Shown one piece after another: positions 19,363-30,370 of a stretch of DNA of 64,000 nt. The DNA is from Xanthomonas theicola. GTDB taxonomy: Bacteria; Pseudomonadota; Gammaproteobacteria; Xanthomonadales; Xanthomonadaceae. Every line of letters begins with the position of its first letter. Positions within the stretch are counted from its first letter, which is position 1. Location of the stretch: positions 288,001 through 352,000 of the forward strand of contig NZ_CP049017.1 of the NCBI RefSeq assembly GCF_014236795.1, written 5' to 3'. Below the pieces are notes generated by a model. That model did no database searches and had not been told where the DNA came from. It worked only from the letters and a program-made list of their open reading frames with translations. A program made the translations under genes and the position numbers.

Positions 19363-19415
19363 GCGGTCCTCGGAGTGCGGTGCCCCGGCCCTGTCGGGAC
19401 CGGGGAGGGGGAGGG

Positions 19416-22385
19416 TCAGAACTCGTACTGTACTTCCAGCGACAAGGTCCGTCCGGCCGGGTTGTAGCGCGCGGTGTCGTAGGGCCGGCTCTGGATGACC
19501 GCGAACGGCGGCGTGGCATCGAGGATGTTGCGCCCGGCGAAGTTCAGCCGCAAGTCGTTGCGCAGCTGCCAGCTCACGGTGAGATCGCAGGTGGTGAACG
19601 ATTCGACCGTCTTGGCGTAATCGGGATTGTCGATCCTGCCGGAATACATCGTGAGCACGTAATCGTTGATGTAGGTGGGCGTGTAGTAGGCCCACAGTGT
19701 GGCGGTGACATCGCCATACTGCCAGCCCAGCTCGCCCACCACCTTGTAGTCGTCCACGCCCTGCACCGTGCCGATGCTGCGCAGTACCGGCGCGCCCGGC
19801 AACGACCGCGTTTCGGCCTTGAGGTTGTCCAGCCAGGTGAGCTTGGGGCGGAAGTTGCCCCAGCGGCTGACCCACAGATAGCTCAGTTCGTAGGTGATGG
19901 ACGCGTATTCGGAGCCTTGCAGGTTGAACGTCGTGCTGTTGACGTTGACGACCTTGCCGGTCGCGTCGCGTTGGTAGAACGCGCTCTGCCGCAGTTGGTC
20001 GCTGGTGGACAGGTAGCGGCTGAGCGTGCCGAACGCCGCGTACTGATTGCTGATCTTGGACTGGTTGTAGTTCACGTCCAGGGTCAGCCCGGCCAGCGCG
20101 CCTTGCGGCATCCAGGACAGGCCGAAGACGCGCTGGATCGAGGTTTCCGGCTTCAGGTCGGGGTTCGGGGCGGTGGTGCTGCGGGCCTGGTAGCGATTGG
20201 AATTGGGCGCGATGCAATCGGTGCTGCAGGTATACAGTGGATCGTTGTCGATATAGTCGACCGAGGCCTGTGTGCCGTAGATGCTGAAAAGATTGGTGGG
20301 CGGCGGCGCGGAGAAACCGCGCGACCAGCGCGCCCGCAGGCGCAGGGCGTCGGTGATCTCCCACAGCGCGCCCAGGCTCGGCGTGGTCTTGCCGAACTCG
20401 CTCTTGCCGAACAGGATCTTGCCGCCCTCGGAGTAGGGCACGTTGTCCACCGTGCCCACCGCGCCTTCGCTGGTGTAGACGTCGCGGCGCGCGGCCAGAT
20501 TGAAGGTCAGCGCCCGCACCAGCGGGAAGTTGAAATCCTGGCCGAACACCGGGATGCTGACTTCGCCGAACAGGGCATGGCGGTCGCGGCTGGTGGCCAG
20601 CACCGACAGGTTGCGCACTTCGCGGCTGTCGATGCCATCCTCGTTGTAATCGGCGCCCACCGCGTAGTAGACCCGGCCGGCGGGCAATGCGAAGGCGCTG
20701 CCGCTCATGCGCAGTTCCAGGTTCTGCAGGCGCGAGGCGCGATCCTCGTTGTCGAGCAGGTAGTAGAAGTCGTTGATGTCGGCGCCGGCGCTGTCGGTGC
20801 CGTCGTTCCACGGGTTGAACGCCAGCGCCGGATCGGCGCTGGTCAACGCCTGGCACTGGCGGGCGACGATCGCCTGCACCTGCTCGAGCCGACGGCCGCT
20901 CAGGCGGTTTTCGTCCAGATCGAAATTGGAGCAGCGAACGCCGTTGGGCGAACCCGGGTCGGCCTGTAAGAACGCCAGCGAACCGAAGGTGCGGCTGGCG
21001 CCGACATTGCTGGTGCGCGAGGTGGTGTAGATCGCATCGAGCTTGGTGTCGGCGTTGAACGCATAGCTCAGGCCGAGGTTGGCAGTCCATGCCTTGGTGG
21101 TGTTGGACACGGTCACCGTCGGCAGGCGACCGGATGCGATCTCCGCGCGCGGATCGTAGTAGACCGTGGTGCCGGGGTTGAAGCGGCCGGCGTAATAGGC
21201 CGGGAAGGGGTTGTAGTACTGGCCCGGGGCCAGCGTGATCGCCAGTCCCTGGTCGTAGCGCTCTTCCTGGGAATTGGTGGAGCGATCGAACAGGCCGTCG
21301 GCGGTGAAGGTCAGCTTGTCGGTGAGTTTCTGCTCGAAGCTCAGGTTGATCGCGCTGGATTCGACGTCCGGGCCGGCCAGTTCCGGCACACGGTCGGGTT
21401 TGGCGCTGGCATCGAGCACGATCAGATCGGCCAGTGTCGGCGCCCGGCCCAGCCTCGTCGGCACGGTCAGGGCGGTATCGATGCGCGTGGTGATCAAGGT
21501 GTCCGGATCCTGGATGTATTCGCTGATCGGGAAGACCGCCGGCTGCAGGCCCCGGGAGAAACTGCGGAAGTCGTAGTTCGGGTCGCCGTTGAAGTAGGCC
21601 GAGTAATCCTCGGTGGTGTAACCGCTCTTCCAGTTGTTGACGGGGCGGCTGCGGGCGTGGCTCAGCGTCGCCGACACGCTGCCGCTGCCCCAGTTGTAAC
21701 CGGAGTAGACGCTGAAGCGCTTGCCGTCGGCATCGGTGCTGGAATGCTCGTACTGCGCGTTGACCGTGGTGCCGACGTAGTCGCGGCGCAGGATGAAGTT
21801 GATCACGCCGCCCATGGCGTCGGCGCCGTAGATGGACGAGCCGCCATCGGTGGTGATCTCCACGCGCTCCACCGCGCTCAGCGGGATGCCATTGAGATTG
21901 ACGAAACCCTGCTGGATGCCGGCCGCACCGGCCATGCGGCGGCCGTTGACCAGGACCAGGGTAAGCCCGGCGCCCATGCCGCCCAGATTGGCGGCCGACA
22001 CGCCCAGGCTGCCCATGGTGCTGACGTTGACCCGGCCCTCTTTGTCCTGCAGCGGACCTTTGCTGCGCTCGTTGGTGATGGCGCCGATGGTGGCCAGGTT
22101 CTGCGGCAGGGTGCGGATCAGGTCCTCGACGCTGCTGACGCCGCGCGCCTTGATCTCTTCCTGGTCGATGACGATCAGGCGCGAGGTGACGTCGCCGTTC
22201 TGCAGACGGCTGCCGGTCACTTCGATGCGTTGCATCGCGGCGGCGGCGGCGGCGGCGGACGCGTCGCTGTCCTGAGGATCGGTATCGGTCGCTGTTGCGC
22301 CCTCGCGCTCCTGCGCCCAGGCGGGCGACACGGCGGTGGCCAGGGCGATCGCCAGCACGGACGACGGGAACGAATGCGTATTCAA
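19416..22385 (-). CDS. TonB-dependent outer-membrane receptor
   Basis: A 989-residue TonB-dependent receptor of the large xanthomonad type. I chose TTG at 22385 because an AGGAG-type ribosome binding site (AGGAGACC) lies just upstream and the product then begins with a clean signal peptide (MNTHSFPSSVLAIALATAVSPAWAQ without the final residues); an upstream in-frame ATG at 22595 would bury it. A poly-Ala linker and the short MQRIEVTGSRL stretch (TonB-box region) precede the plug (about 60-190, with GLTLVLVNGRRMAG and IPLSAVERVEITTDGGSSIYG). The 22-strand barrel ends in the aromatic LSLEVQYEF. Substrate unknown; it may be a siderophore, plant carbohydrate or peptide. It shares an operon with the response regulator and a divergent promoter region with the kinase, a sensory-uptake arrangement. 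Confidence 0.9.
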   Translation of the reverse strand: MNTHSFPSSVLAIALATAVSPAWAQEREGATATDTDPQDSDASAAAAAAAMQRIEVTGSRLQNGDVTSRLIVIDQEEIKARGVSSVEDLIRTLPQNLATIGAITNERSKGPLQDKEGRVNVSTMGSLGVSAANLGGMGAGLTLVLVNGRRMAGAAGIQQGFVNLNGIPLSAVERVEITTDGGSSIYGADAMGGVINFILRRDYVGTTVNAQYEHSSTDADGKRFSVYSGYNWGSGSVSATLSHARSRPVNNWKSGYTTEDYSAYFNGDPNYDFRSFSRGLQPAVFPISEYIQDPDTLITTRIDTALTVPTRLGRAPTLADLIVLDASAKPDRVPELAGPDVESSAINLSFEQKLTDKLTFTADGLFDRSTNSQEERYDQGLAITLAPGQYYNPFPAYYAGRFNPGTTVYYDPRAEIASGRLPTVTVSNTTKAWTANLGLSYAFNADTKLDAIYTTSRTSNVGASRTFGSLAFLQADPGSPNGVRCSNFDLDENRLSGRRLEQVQAIVARQCQALTSADPALAFNPWNDGTDSAGADINDFYYLLDNEDRASRLQNLELRMSGSAFALPAGRVYYAVGADYNEDGIDSREVRNLSVLATSRDRHALFGEVSIPVFGQDFNFPLVRALTFNLAARRDVYTSEGAVGTVDNVPYSEGGKILFGKSEFGKTTPSLGALWEITDALRLRARWSRGFSAPPPTNLFSIYGTQASVDYIDNDPLYTCSTDCIAPNSNRYQARSTTAPNPDLKPETSIQRVFGLSWMPQGALAGLTLDVNYNQSKISNQYAAFGTLSRYLSTSDQLRQSAFYQRDATGKVVNVNSTTFNLQGSEYASITYELSYLWVSRWGNFRPKLTWLDNLKAETRSLPGAPVLRSIGTVQGVDDYKVVGELGWQYGDVTATLWAYYTPTYINDYVLTMYSGRIDNPDYAKTVESFTTCDLTVSWQLRNDLRLNFAGRNILDATPPFAVIQSRPYDTARYNPAGRTLSLEVQYEF

Positions 22386-22905
22386 ACGGGTGGTCTCCTC
22401 GGTCCAGGCACAATGGGATGGATTGCTGGTAAAACCCTGCGTTGCAGCCGGGGTCGGGGACGCCTCCCACGTCCACATGTCCGCGCGCCGGCCGCGGCGC
22501 TGCGCGCTGTCCCCAGCGACGGCATGACTTCCCTGCCTGGAATGGATTTCCGGGACTTCCGGCCGCCGCGCGTTTCCCCTCGCGGCGGCCGGCACGTCAT
22601 GTGTATGTCATGAAGCTTGCACGAACCTTGCGCGAACCTTTTGGGTTCCGCCGCCCACCGCGGCGATGCGATGAGCGGCTGGCGCGGCGGGCATGGGCTG
22701 TGGCAACGTAGCCGGCACCGCGACATCGATCCCGGTGCGCGCGGCCGGCGCTGCGCAGGGGTGGGCGCCACGGCAACCGTATGGCCCTCTGCGCGACGTC
22801 GCTGCAGCCGGATGCGACGCCTCTGCGGCGGCCCCACTTCGACCGTGCGTCTGCATCGGCCCCGCTCGCGCGGCGGATGTGCGCATCCCCAGCCAGGACG
22901 AGGCA

Positions 22906-24324
22906 GTGAAAGCGCGAGCGTTGCCGTGGTTGTACCGGTCGATGATGGGGCAGATGGCCCTGCTGGCGCTGCTGTTCCTGGGCAGCCTGTTCTATTGGGT
23001 GGGCATCCGGCCATTGGTGGAGAGCGCGCCCATGCGTTCCAGCGATCCGCTGCAGAGCACCTCCAGCGAGGTCACCATGCGGCTGAGCGACTTCATCGAT
23101 CGCGCGCGCAACGCGCCGGCCGACGGCATCGCGCTGGAGCGCGATCCGCTCCTGGCCCAGGTCAAGGCGCGCAATCCGGATTTCCGCTGGTACGTGCGCG
23201 TGGGCGATGCTGTCTTCCAAAGCGGCAAGGGACAACCGCTGTTCCGCTCGCTGCATTTCGACGCACTGGCCGACTCCCGCGCGACCAGCGCGGTGCCCGA
23301 TGCGTGCACCCAGGCCAGCCGCAGCCTGCAGGACGACAAGGGCATCGGGTATCTCAGTTACTTCGATTGCAATGGCCTGCTCTCCTATTACGAGCATACC
23401 GGGATCCGCACGCCGCTGGACATCGACGCCAGCCTGGCGCGGTACTATCCGAAATGGGTCTGGGATTCCAGCCGTGGGCTGATCATGACCGGTGCCGGCA
23501 TGTTCCTGATCTTCGTGCTGATCGTCGGCATCAACGTGATCATGATCAGGCGCATCACCGCGGTGACGCGTTCGTTCGATCCCAAGCACCTGGACCGCCA
23601 GCTGCCCGAGGAGGGGCTGCCCAGCGAAGTGGTGCCGCTGGTGCAGGCGGTGAACGAGATGATCAAGAAGGTGGACGAGGCGCAGAAGCGTCGCGAGTTC
23701 TTCCTGTCCACCGCCGCCCACGAGATGCGCACGCCGCTGACGGTGCTGCGCACCCGGCTGGAAATGCTGTCCGACGGGCCGGTCAAGGACAAGTTGGTCG
23801 GCGATGTGGGGCGACTGACCAAGCTCGCCAACCAGCTGCTCAAGCTGATGAGCATCAGCGGAGTGCGCAGGCTGGACAGCCTGGTGGATCTGGCCACGGC
23901 CTGCCGGCGGGTCATCGCCGAGCGCGAGCCGCTGGCCGAGTTGCGCGGGCTGCGGCTGGAACTGCGCGGCGATGGACTGCCGCTGCGGGTGCTGGGCGAT
24001 CCGGGCCTGCTCGAGGTGGCCCTGGCCAACCTGATCGACAACGCCATGTCCTTCTCGCCGGCGGGCGGGCGGGTGGGGGTGGAGGTGCATGCCGGTGGCG
24101 AGGTCTCGGTGCAGGACGCCGGCCCGGGCATCCCTGCCGACCTGCTGCCCACCGTGTTCGAGCCGTTCGCCAAGTTCCCGCCCAACCGCAACGGGCACGG
24201 GCTCGGCCTGGCGATCGTCAAGGCGGTGGCCGAGTTGCACGGAGGCAGCGTGCGGGCGGGCCATGCGCCGGCAGGCGGCGCCTGTTTCACCCTGGCGTTC
24301 CCGCCGGTGCAGTTGCAGGACTGA
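22906..24324 (+). CDS. Membrane sensor histidine kinase
   Basis: About 472 residues from GTG 22906 (GACGAGG just upstream); ATG 22942 is a good alternative, and the longer in-frame extension to 22693 is low-complexity and lacks support. First membrane helix (MMGQMALLALLFLGSLFYWV) is followed by a periplasmic sensor region of about 170 residues with two cysteines (DACTQ, FDCNG), then a second helix (AGMFLIFVLIVGINVIMI). A HAMP-like linker precedes the dimerisation helix with phosphoacceptor His in STAAHEMRTPLTVLRTRLEM, then ATP-binding N box LIDNAMSFSP, G1 DAGPGIP and G2 NGHGLGLAIVKAV. It is transcribed away from the TonB receptor-response regulator operon and very likely phosphorylates that regulator. 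Confidence 0.9.
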   Translation: MKARALPWLYRSMMGQMALLALLFLGSLFYWVGIRPLVESAPMRSSDPLQSTSSEVTMRLSDFIDRARNAPADGIALERDPLLAQVKARNPDFRWYVRVGDAVFQSGKGQPLFRSLHFDALADSRATSAVPDACTQASRSLQDDKGIGYLSYFDCNGLLSYYEHTGIRTPLDIDASLARYYPKWVWDSSRGLIMTGAGMFLIFVLIVGINVIMIRRITAVTRSFDPKHLDRQLPEEGLPSEVVPLVQAVNEMIKKVDEAQKRREFFLSTAAHEMRTPLTVLRTRLEMLSDGPVKDKLVGDVGRLTKLANQLLKLMSISGVRRLDSLVDLATACRRVIAEREPLAELRGLRLELRGDGLPLRVLGDPGLLEVALANLIDNAMSFSPAGGRVGVEVHAGGEVSVQDAGPGIPADLLPTVFEPFAKFPPNRNGHGLGLAIVKAVAELHGGSVRAGHAPAGGACFTLAFPPVQLQD

Positions 24325-24449
24325 CCGCGCGGCCGGGCGCTCACGCCGTCGACTGGGCGCCGTATACAGTTGCGATGGGATGTGCCGGCCGTCAGCGGCG
24401 CAAGGCCGGGGCTGTGCGCCTTGCCGCGATGCGCCACGGGCCGCTTCGC

Positions 24450-24740
24450 ACCGACCTCAAGCCCTGGTCGCGGCGGCGACCGTCGCTGTCCAGCGCTTGG
24501 ACCGGGCCCGAGCCCAGCGCGCGCAGCGGCGCTTGCGCCTTGCGGCGGTCGCCGACGATGACCGAGGTCATTGCGCCAGGCCGCACGCGGTGGCCGATCG
24601 CCCGTGGCGCCTGCCTGGCATGCGCCCGCTGCAGCCGCGCGGGCAGGGTCTGCGCGCGGCCGCCGGGACGCCGGTAGCGGACGCTGCCCTGCATCGATTC
24701 CGGCACCGAGGCGGTGGTCTCGGTGTTCCCGCGCAGACGC
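24450..24740 (-). pseudogene. C-terminal remnant of a second M16 metalloprotease
   Basis: Within one open minus-strand frame (24392-24829) a segment reads TETTASVPESMQGSVRYRRP, then TLPARLQ..., then AMTSVIVGDRRKAQAPLRALG and GPVQALDSDG. The last blocks match the usual end of M16 peptidases, where a 'tsVivGD' strand and 'pLraLG-pv..lD-dG' close the protein. Nothing upstream provides a protease domain; what precedes it in other frames looks scrambled. It lies about 200 bp beyond the stop of the intact M16 gene, so it may be what is left of a tandem paralogue. The identification rests on pattern memory and is moderate. The rest of 24325-24904 shows nothing I can assign. Confidence 0.45.
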
Positions 24741-24904
24741 CGGCCGCGCTGGCCGCGAACCGCGGCCAGCGCATCGCCGGTCCGGCGCCTGCCGGCACGG
24801 CGGCGATCAGCGGCCGAAGGGGACAGCACGGGCGGTGTGCCTGGAGCGATGAAAGGGGCGACGCGCCCACCGAGGGAGCGGCCGCCAAGGGCGCTGGCGG
24901 TGGC

Positions 24905-27697
24905 TCAGCGCAGCGTGTTGCCGTAGACATCGCGGACTTCCACCGGACCCAGGTCCACGGCGCGGATGCCGGCCTCGATGCGCTTGAGGTCCCCCGCCAC
25001 CACCCAGAGCATCTGGTCCGGGCGGTAGGTGGCGCGCGCCAGGGCGCGCACCTGCTGCAGGTCGACCGCGGCCAGCCGCTGCATCGCCCCTTCGGCGCGG
25101 TCGTAGGGCAGGCCCAGGCTGTGCGAGTTGATCATCGACGCCAGAAAGGCGCCGCTGGTGGTGAAGCCAGACGGGATGGCCTGGATCGAGGCGCTGCGGT
25201 CGCGTTCCAGTTCGTCCGCGCCGATCGGGCGGGCGCCGATGTAGTCGCGGATCTCCTTGCGGATCTCCAGCAGCGCCTCGACAGTCTTGTCGGTCTGCAC
25301 GGTGCCGCTGGCGGTGAACGGGCGCGGGCCGCGGCTGTTGCTGCCGATGCCGGCGCTGAAACCGTAGGTCCAGCCCTTGTCCTCGCGCAGGTTCATGTTG
25401 AGGCGGCTGTGGAAGCTGCCGCCCAGCGCCTCGCCCATCAGCGCTTCGGCGGCGGCGGTGTGCGGGTCGAACGCGCCGACCAGATGGCCGGCGACGATGC
25501 TGCTCTGCGATGCGCCCGGCGCATCGATCAGGATCACCCGCGGGCCGGCGGCGGCGACCGGCGCGTGCGCCGGGTCTGGCAGCGGCGTGGGCGCGTTGCG
25601 GGGCCAGTCGCCGAACCGGCGCTCGGCGGCGTCCTTGGCCGCGGCGACGGTGACGTCGCCGATCACGTACAGGGTGGCGTTGGCCGGGCCCATTTCGCGG
25701 TCGTGGAAGCGGGCGATGACGTCGCGATCGTTCTGCCTGGCGAAATCGGCGTGCGCCTGCGCGCGGGTGACGATGCGGCCATTGCGATGGTCGCGGCCCC
25801 ACAGTGCGTTGGCGAAGACCTGCCCGGCCGACTGGATGGGCGAGCGTTCGTAGGCATCGTAGCCGGCGTCGATGGCGACGTTGGCGCGGCGCTTGTCGAT
25901 CTCCGCCTGCGGATAGGCCGGGTGGCGGATCAGGTCGGCGGCCAGCGCGAAACTGTCGTCCAGGCGGTTGCTGGTGGTGTTCCAGCTGAAGCCCATCGCG
26001 CGCTCGCCCACCGCCGAGCCCTGATAGAACCCGATGCGCGCGATCTCCCGCGTGATGGCGTTGCCGTCGCGCCCGTCGGTGCCCAGCGGCAGCAGGTTCA
26101 TGGCCAGCGCGGCGATGCCCTGGCCGTAGCCCTGCTCGACCTCGGTGCCGCTGTCGAACTGCAGGCTGGCGTCGATCAGCGGCAGGCCGCGGCGCTCGGC
26201 CACCACCAGTTTCATGCCGTTGGACAGGGTGGTTTCGGTGATCGCCGGGAACCTGACCTGGCCGGTGAACGGGCCAGGCGGCGGCGGTGCGGTACGGTCG
26301 ACCTGGCCGGGTGCGGGCGGATTGGGCGGCGCCGGGCGGGTGACGAGTTCGTAATAGGGGCGGTCCAGCCATTTGCCGGCGACCACGCGCAGGTCCTCGG
26401 CGGTGGCCGTGCGCACCCACTCCAGCTGTTTCAGCCCGCCGACTGGATCGCAATGGTAGAGCTGGCCCTGCGCGAGCATCGCTCCGACCGCGGCGTTGCT
26501 CTGCAGCGACCGCAGCAGGTTGTTCTGGCTGCCCACCACGATCGCCTGCATCCGCTCCGGATTGTCCGGCCCGTGGGCGAAATACGCCGCCAGCGCACGG
26601 TCCAGCAGCGGCGCCACCCGGGCCGGGTCCACACCGGGCCTGAGCGTCACGTCGATCGAGAACGTATTGGCGAGCAGGTTGCTCGACAGGCCGGCCGTGA
26701 CCTGGGTCGCCAACTGCAGATCGTTCACCAGCAGATCCCACAGCACGGCGTCGCTGGCGCCGGCCAGGGTGCCGGCGGCCAGCTGCAGCAAGGCCAGTTC
26801 GCGCGGCACGTCGCCGGAGACCGGCCAGCTGCGGCGGATGCCCGCCAGCGGGCCGTCGCCCTGCACGATGTCGCGCTTGACCTGGGCGAAGTCCGGGAGC
26901 CACTGGTCCATGCGCGAGGCGGGTTTGCCGGCGGGCGCATCGGCGAAGTAGTGCGCCACCTTGCGCTTGGCGGTGTCCAGGTCGACGTCGCCGGCCAGCA
27001 CCAGCACCGCGTTGGAGGCGCCGTAGTAGTCCTGGAACCAGGTCTTCACATCGTCCAGCGAGGCGTTGTCCAGATCCTGCATCGAGCCGATGGTGCTGTG
27101 CCGGTACGGATGGCCGAGCGGGAAGTAGCTCTGGCGGTAGATGTCCTCGCTGCGGTCCTGCTCGCCGAGTTCTTCGCCGCGCTTCTCGTTCTTCACCACC
27201 GCCCGTTGTTCGTCCAGCGCGGCCTGGGTGATGCTGCGCCCCAGCCACGCCATGCGGTCCGATTCCATCCACAGCGCCAGGTCCAGCGCATTGCTCGGCA
27301 CGGTCTGGTAGTAGCGGGTCAGGTCCAGGTCGGTGCTGCCGTTCATGTCCGACGCGCCGGCCCGGTCCAGCGGCAGGAAATACTCGCCCTTGCGATTGAC
27401 CGTCTCCTGGAACATCAGGTGTTCGAACAGGTGGGCGAAACCGGTCTTGCCCTGCGGCTCGTCCTTGGAACCCACCCGGTACCATACCCCGACGAACACG
27501 TTGGGCACGCTGTGGTTGCTGTGCACCACCACGGTGAGTCCGTTGGGCAGGGTGAAGACGTGGTGGTCGATGTCCACTGCGGCGATGCGGGCGGGGGCGG
27601 CAGCGGCAGTGCGCGGCGCCGCTGCCAGCGCGGGCGCCGGGGTCGCGCCGGACAGCAGTCCGGCGACCGCGAGCAGGGAGTGGGAAAGACGGCTCAA
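24905..27697 (-). CDS. M16-family zinc metalloprotease, two-domain, exported
   Basis: A 930-residue insulinase/pitrilysin-type protease with two homologous halves. The zinc motif HLFEH (in TGFAHLFEHLMFQE) lies in the first half, with the distal Glu in the AVVKNEKRGEE segment. The second half (from about residue 500, TETTLSNGMKLVVAERRG) lacks HxxEH and ends with the LREDKGWTYG substrate-binding motif and a VVAGD strand. TTG at 27697 is preferred: CGGAG lies 9 nt before it and the product opens with a signal peptide (MSRLSHSLLAVAGLLSGATPAPALA), implying periplasmic action. ATG 27766 or 27772 would add a non-signal extension. It probably degrades peptides in the envelope. Neighbouring decayed M16 sequence suggests a former tandem pair. 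Confidence 0.88.
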   Translation of the reverse strand: MSRLSHSLLAVAGLLSGATPAPALAAAPRTAAAAPARIAAVDIDHHVFTLPNGLTVVVHSNHSVPNVFVGVWYRVGSKDEPQGKTGFAHLFEHLMFQETVNRKGEYFLPLDRAGASDMNGSTDLDLTRYYQTVPSNALDLALWMESDRMAWLGRSITQAALDEQRAVVKNEKRGEELGEQDRSEDIYRQSYFPLGHPYRHSTIGSMQDLDNASLDDVKTWFQDYYGASNAVLVLAGDVDLDTAKRKVAHYFADAPAGKPASRMDQWLPDFAQVKRDIVQGDGPLAGIRRSWPVSGDVPRELALLQLAAGTLAGASDAVLWDLLVNDLQLATQVTAGLSSNLLANTFSIDVTLRPGVDPARVAPLLDRALAAYFAHGPDNPERMQAIVVGSQNNLLRSLQSNAAVGAMLAQGQLYHCDPVGGLKQLEWVRTATAEDLRVVAGKWLDRPYYELVTRPAPPNPPAPGQVDRTAPPPPGPFTGQVRFPAITETTLSNGMKLVVAERRGLPLIDASLQFDSGTEVEQGYGQGIAALAMNLLPLGTDGRDGNAITREIARIGFYQGSAVGERAMGFSWNTTSNRLDDSFALAADLIRHPAYPQAEIDKRRANVAIDAGYDAYERSPIQSAGQVFANALWGRDHRNGRIVTRAQAHADFARQNDRDVIARFHDREMGPANATLYVIGDVTVAAAKDAAERRFGDWPRNAPTPLPDPAHAPVAAAGPRVILIDAPGASQSSIVAGHLVGAFDPHTAAAEALMGEALGGSFHSRLNMNLREDKGWTYGFSAGIGSNSRGPRPFTASGTVQTDKTVEALLEIRKEIRDYIGARPIGADELERDRSASIQAIPSGFTTSGAFLASMINSHSLGLPYDRAEGAMQRLAAVDLQQVRALARATYRPDQMLWVVAGDLKRIEAGIRAVDLGPVEVRDVYGNTLR

Positions 27698-27911
27698 GGC
27701 GGACTCCGGGACGGGCCAGGCGGGACCGGGGAATTGACGCACGCCAAGCTTGCACCGGGCTGGCATGCCCATGGCGCGCCTGGCCGCGCGCAACCACCGG
27801 CGGAAAGCATCGGCAAACGCCACGCAGGGCAAGGTCCATGCAGCAGTGTAAGGTCCATGCAAGTGTCGTGATGTGGAATGCCGGTCAGCCCCATCGATGC
27901 GTCCCAGGACC

Positions 27912-29362
27912 ATGGCTTTGCTTCCCGACAGCGCCGCTGCCATCTTCGCCCAGCAACTGGATGCGCTCGCCGGGCAAGGGCAGCGTCTGTTGCAGCGGGC
28001 GGCCGCGCGGGGTGCCTGGGCGCGCGGCCTGCGCATGGCGCTGGCCGGCTGCGCGGTGGTGCCGCTGCTGGCGCTCGCCAGCGCACCGTGGCGACTGCTG
28101 CCGATGGCGGTGTGGCTGTCGGCCAGCGTGGCGGCGCCGTTGCTGCTGGCGGCCGGTGCGCCGCTGTCGCTGCGCGCGCGCTGGCGTCCGCAACGGCGCG
28201 CTGCGCTGGCCCTGCTGGACCGCCGCGCCGGTGCGCAGGACCGCCTGCTGGCGGCCGATCAGTTCCTGGCCGAGCCGGCCCGGGATGGTTTCCGTGCAGC
28301 GGCGATCGCCGATGCCCAGGCGTGGCTGGCGCCGGCCCGGCAGGCCGGCGAGCGCGAGATCGCGGCGTGCGCGCTGCCGTTGCAGCGCTGGCGCATGGCC
28401 ATGCCGGTGCTGGCCGTGCTGGCGCTGGCGGCCGCGTGGTCGATCCCGGCGCCGGGTGTGGGCGCGCGTGCAATCGCCGGCCACCCGCCGGCGCCCGCCG
28501 GCCATGCCGCGCTGGCGGTCGTGGGGCCGGGACAGAACGTGCCGGCGCTGGTGGCCGCGCCGCCGCCGGCGATCCGGCCAGGGGCGGTCGCCGGCGGCGA
28601 TCGACAGGCCGTGGCCGACGCTGCCGGCGCGGCGGGTGCGGCGCTGAGCCCGGGCGCGTCGGCGGCAGGGATGTCGGGCAAGCCGGCAGCCGCGACCGCC
28701 GGCGGCGCCGGCGCCGGTGAGGGCAAAGCGTCGCTGCCGCCGCCCGCACGCCCGAGCGGCCATCCGGGGCCATCGGCGGGCGCGCAGCCGCAGCAGGCGG
28801 CCGGCGCACCGATGGCGGCCAGCGACGCCGCGCCGACCGACGGCAGCAGCGACGGGGTGCCCGAGGCCGGTGCGGCCGCGCATGAGAACCCCGCATCCTC
28901 GCCGTCGTCGCAATCCGCGCAGCCACCCGGCGCCGGCGCGCCGGCGCCGCCGCAGGGGGGCAAGGATCCGGGCCAGCCGCCGCGCCGGGGGCCGAGCGAG
29001 AAGGGCGACCAAGGGCAATCCCAGGGCAATGGCCAAGACAAGAGTCGGGGCACGGGCCAGGGGCAAGGCGGCGAGGACGCGCTCAAACGCACCCGCGGCC
29101 TGACCGGCCTGCTGCTGGGCGTGCCGATGCAGGACCAACTGACCGGCACCCCCAATCGCGGCCGGGTCCGCAGCATCACCCGGCCGGGCGAGCCGCAGCG
29201 CGCGCCGGCCGCTCCCGGCGGCGCGCGTGCGCGCGGCAGCCAGTCCGGCGACAGCGGGCCGTCGAGCCCGCGTCCGGCCTCCGCGGCGGACCAGCAACTG
29301 GTCCGCGACTATTTCCTGCTGCAGCGCAAGCGCGGCGACCTCGCCACCAAGGAATCACAGCC

Positions 29363-29366
<4 letters not shown>
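27912..29366 (+). CDS. Membrane protein with Pro/Ala/Gly-rich low-complexity tail, first gene of a MoxR-VWA operon
   Basis: A 484-residue protein of no family I recognise with confidence. The N-terminal part carries hydrophobic segments at about residues 33-75 (MALAGCAVVPLLALA; LLPMAVWLSASVAAPLLLAA) and 160-178 (MPVLAVLALAAAWSIP), separated by an Arg/Ala-rich helical region. The centre (about 190-390) is low-complexity, rich in Ala, Pro, Gly and Gln. A short ordered C-terminus ends AADQQLVRDYFLLQRKRG. Similar proteins often stand at the head of MoxR/DUF58/VWA operons. The stop overlaps the moxR start (ATGA, 29363-29366), so it is the first gene of the operon. It could be a membrane anchor or scaffold for the ATPase-VWA machine; that is inference. 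Confidence 0.75.

Positions 29367-30366
<1,000 letters not shown>

Positions 30367-30370
<4 letters not shown>

Noticed and set aside
19416..22595. ATG 22595 as the TonB receptor start
   Set aside because: It adds 70 residues before a complete signal peptide; the TTG at 22385 has a good ribosome binding site.
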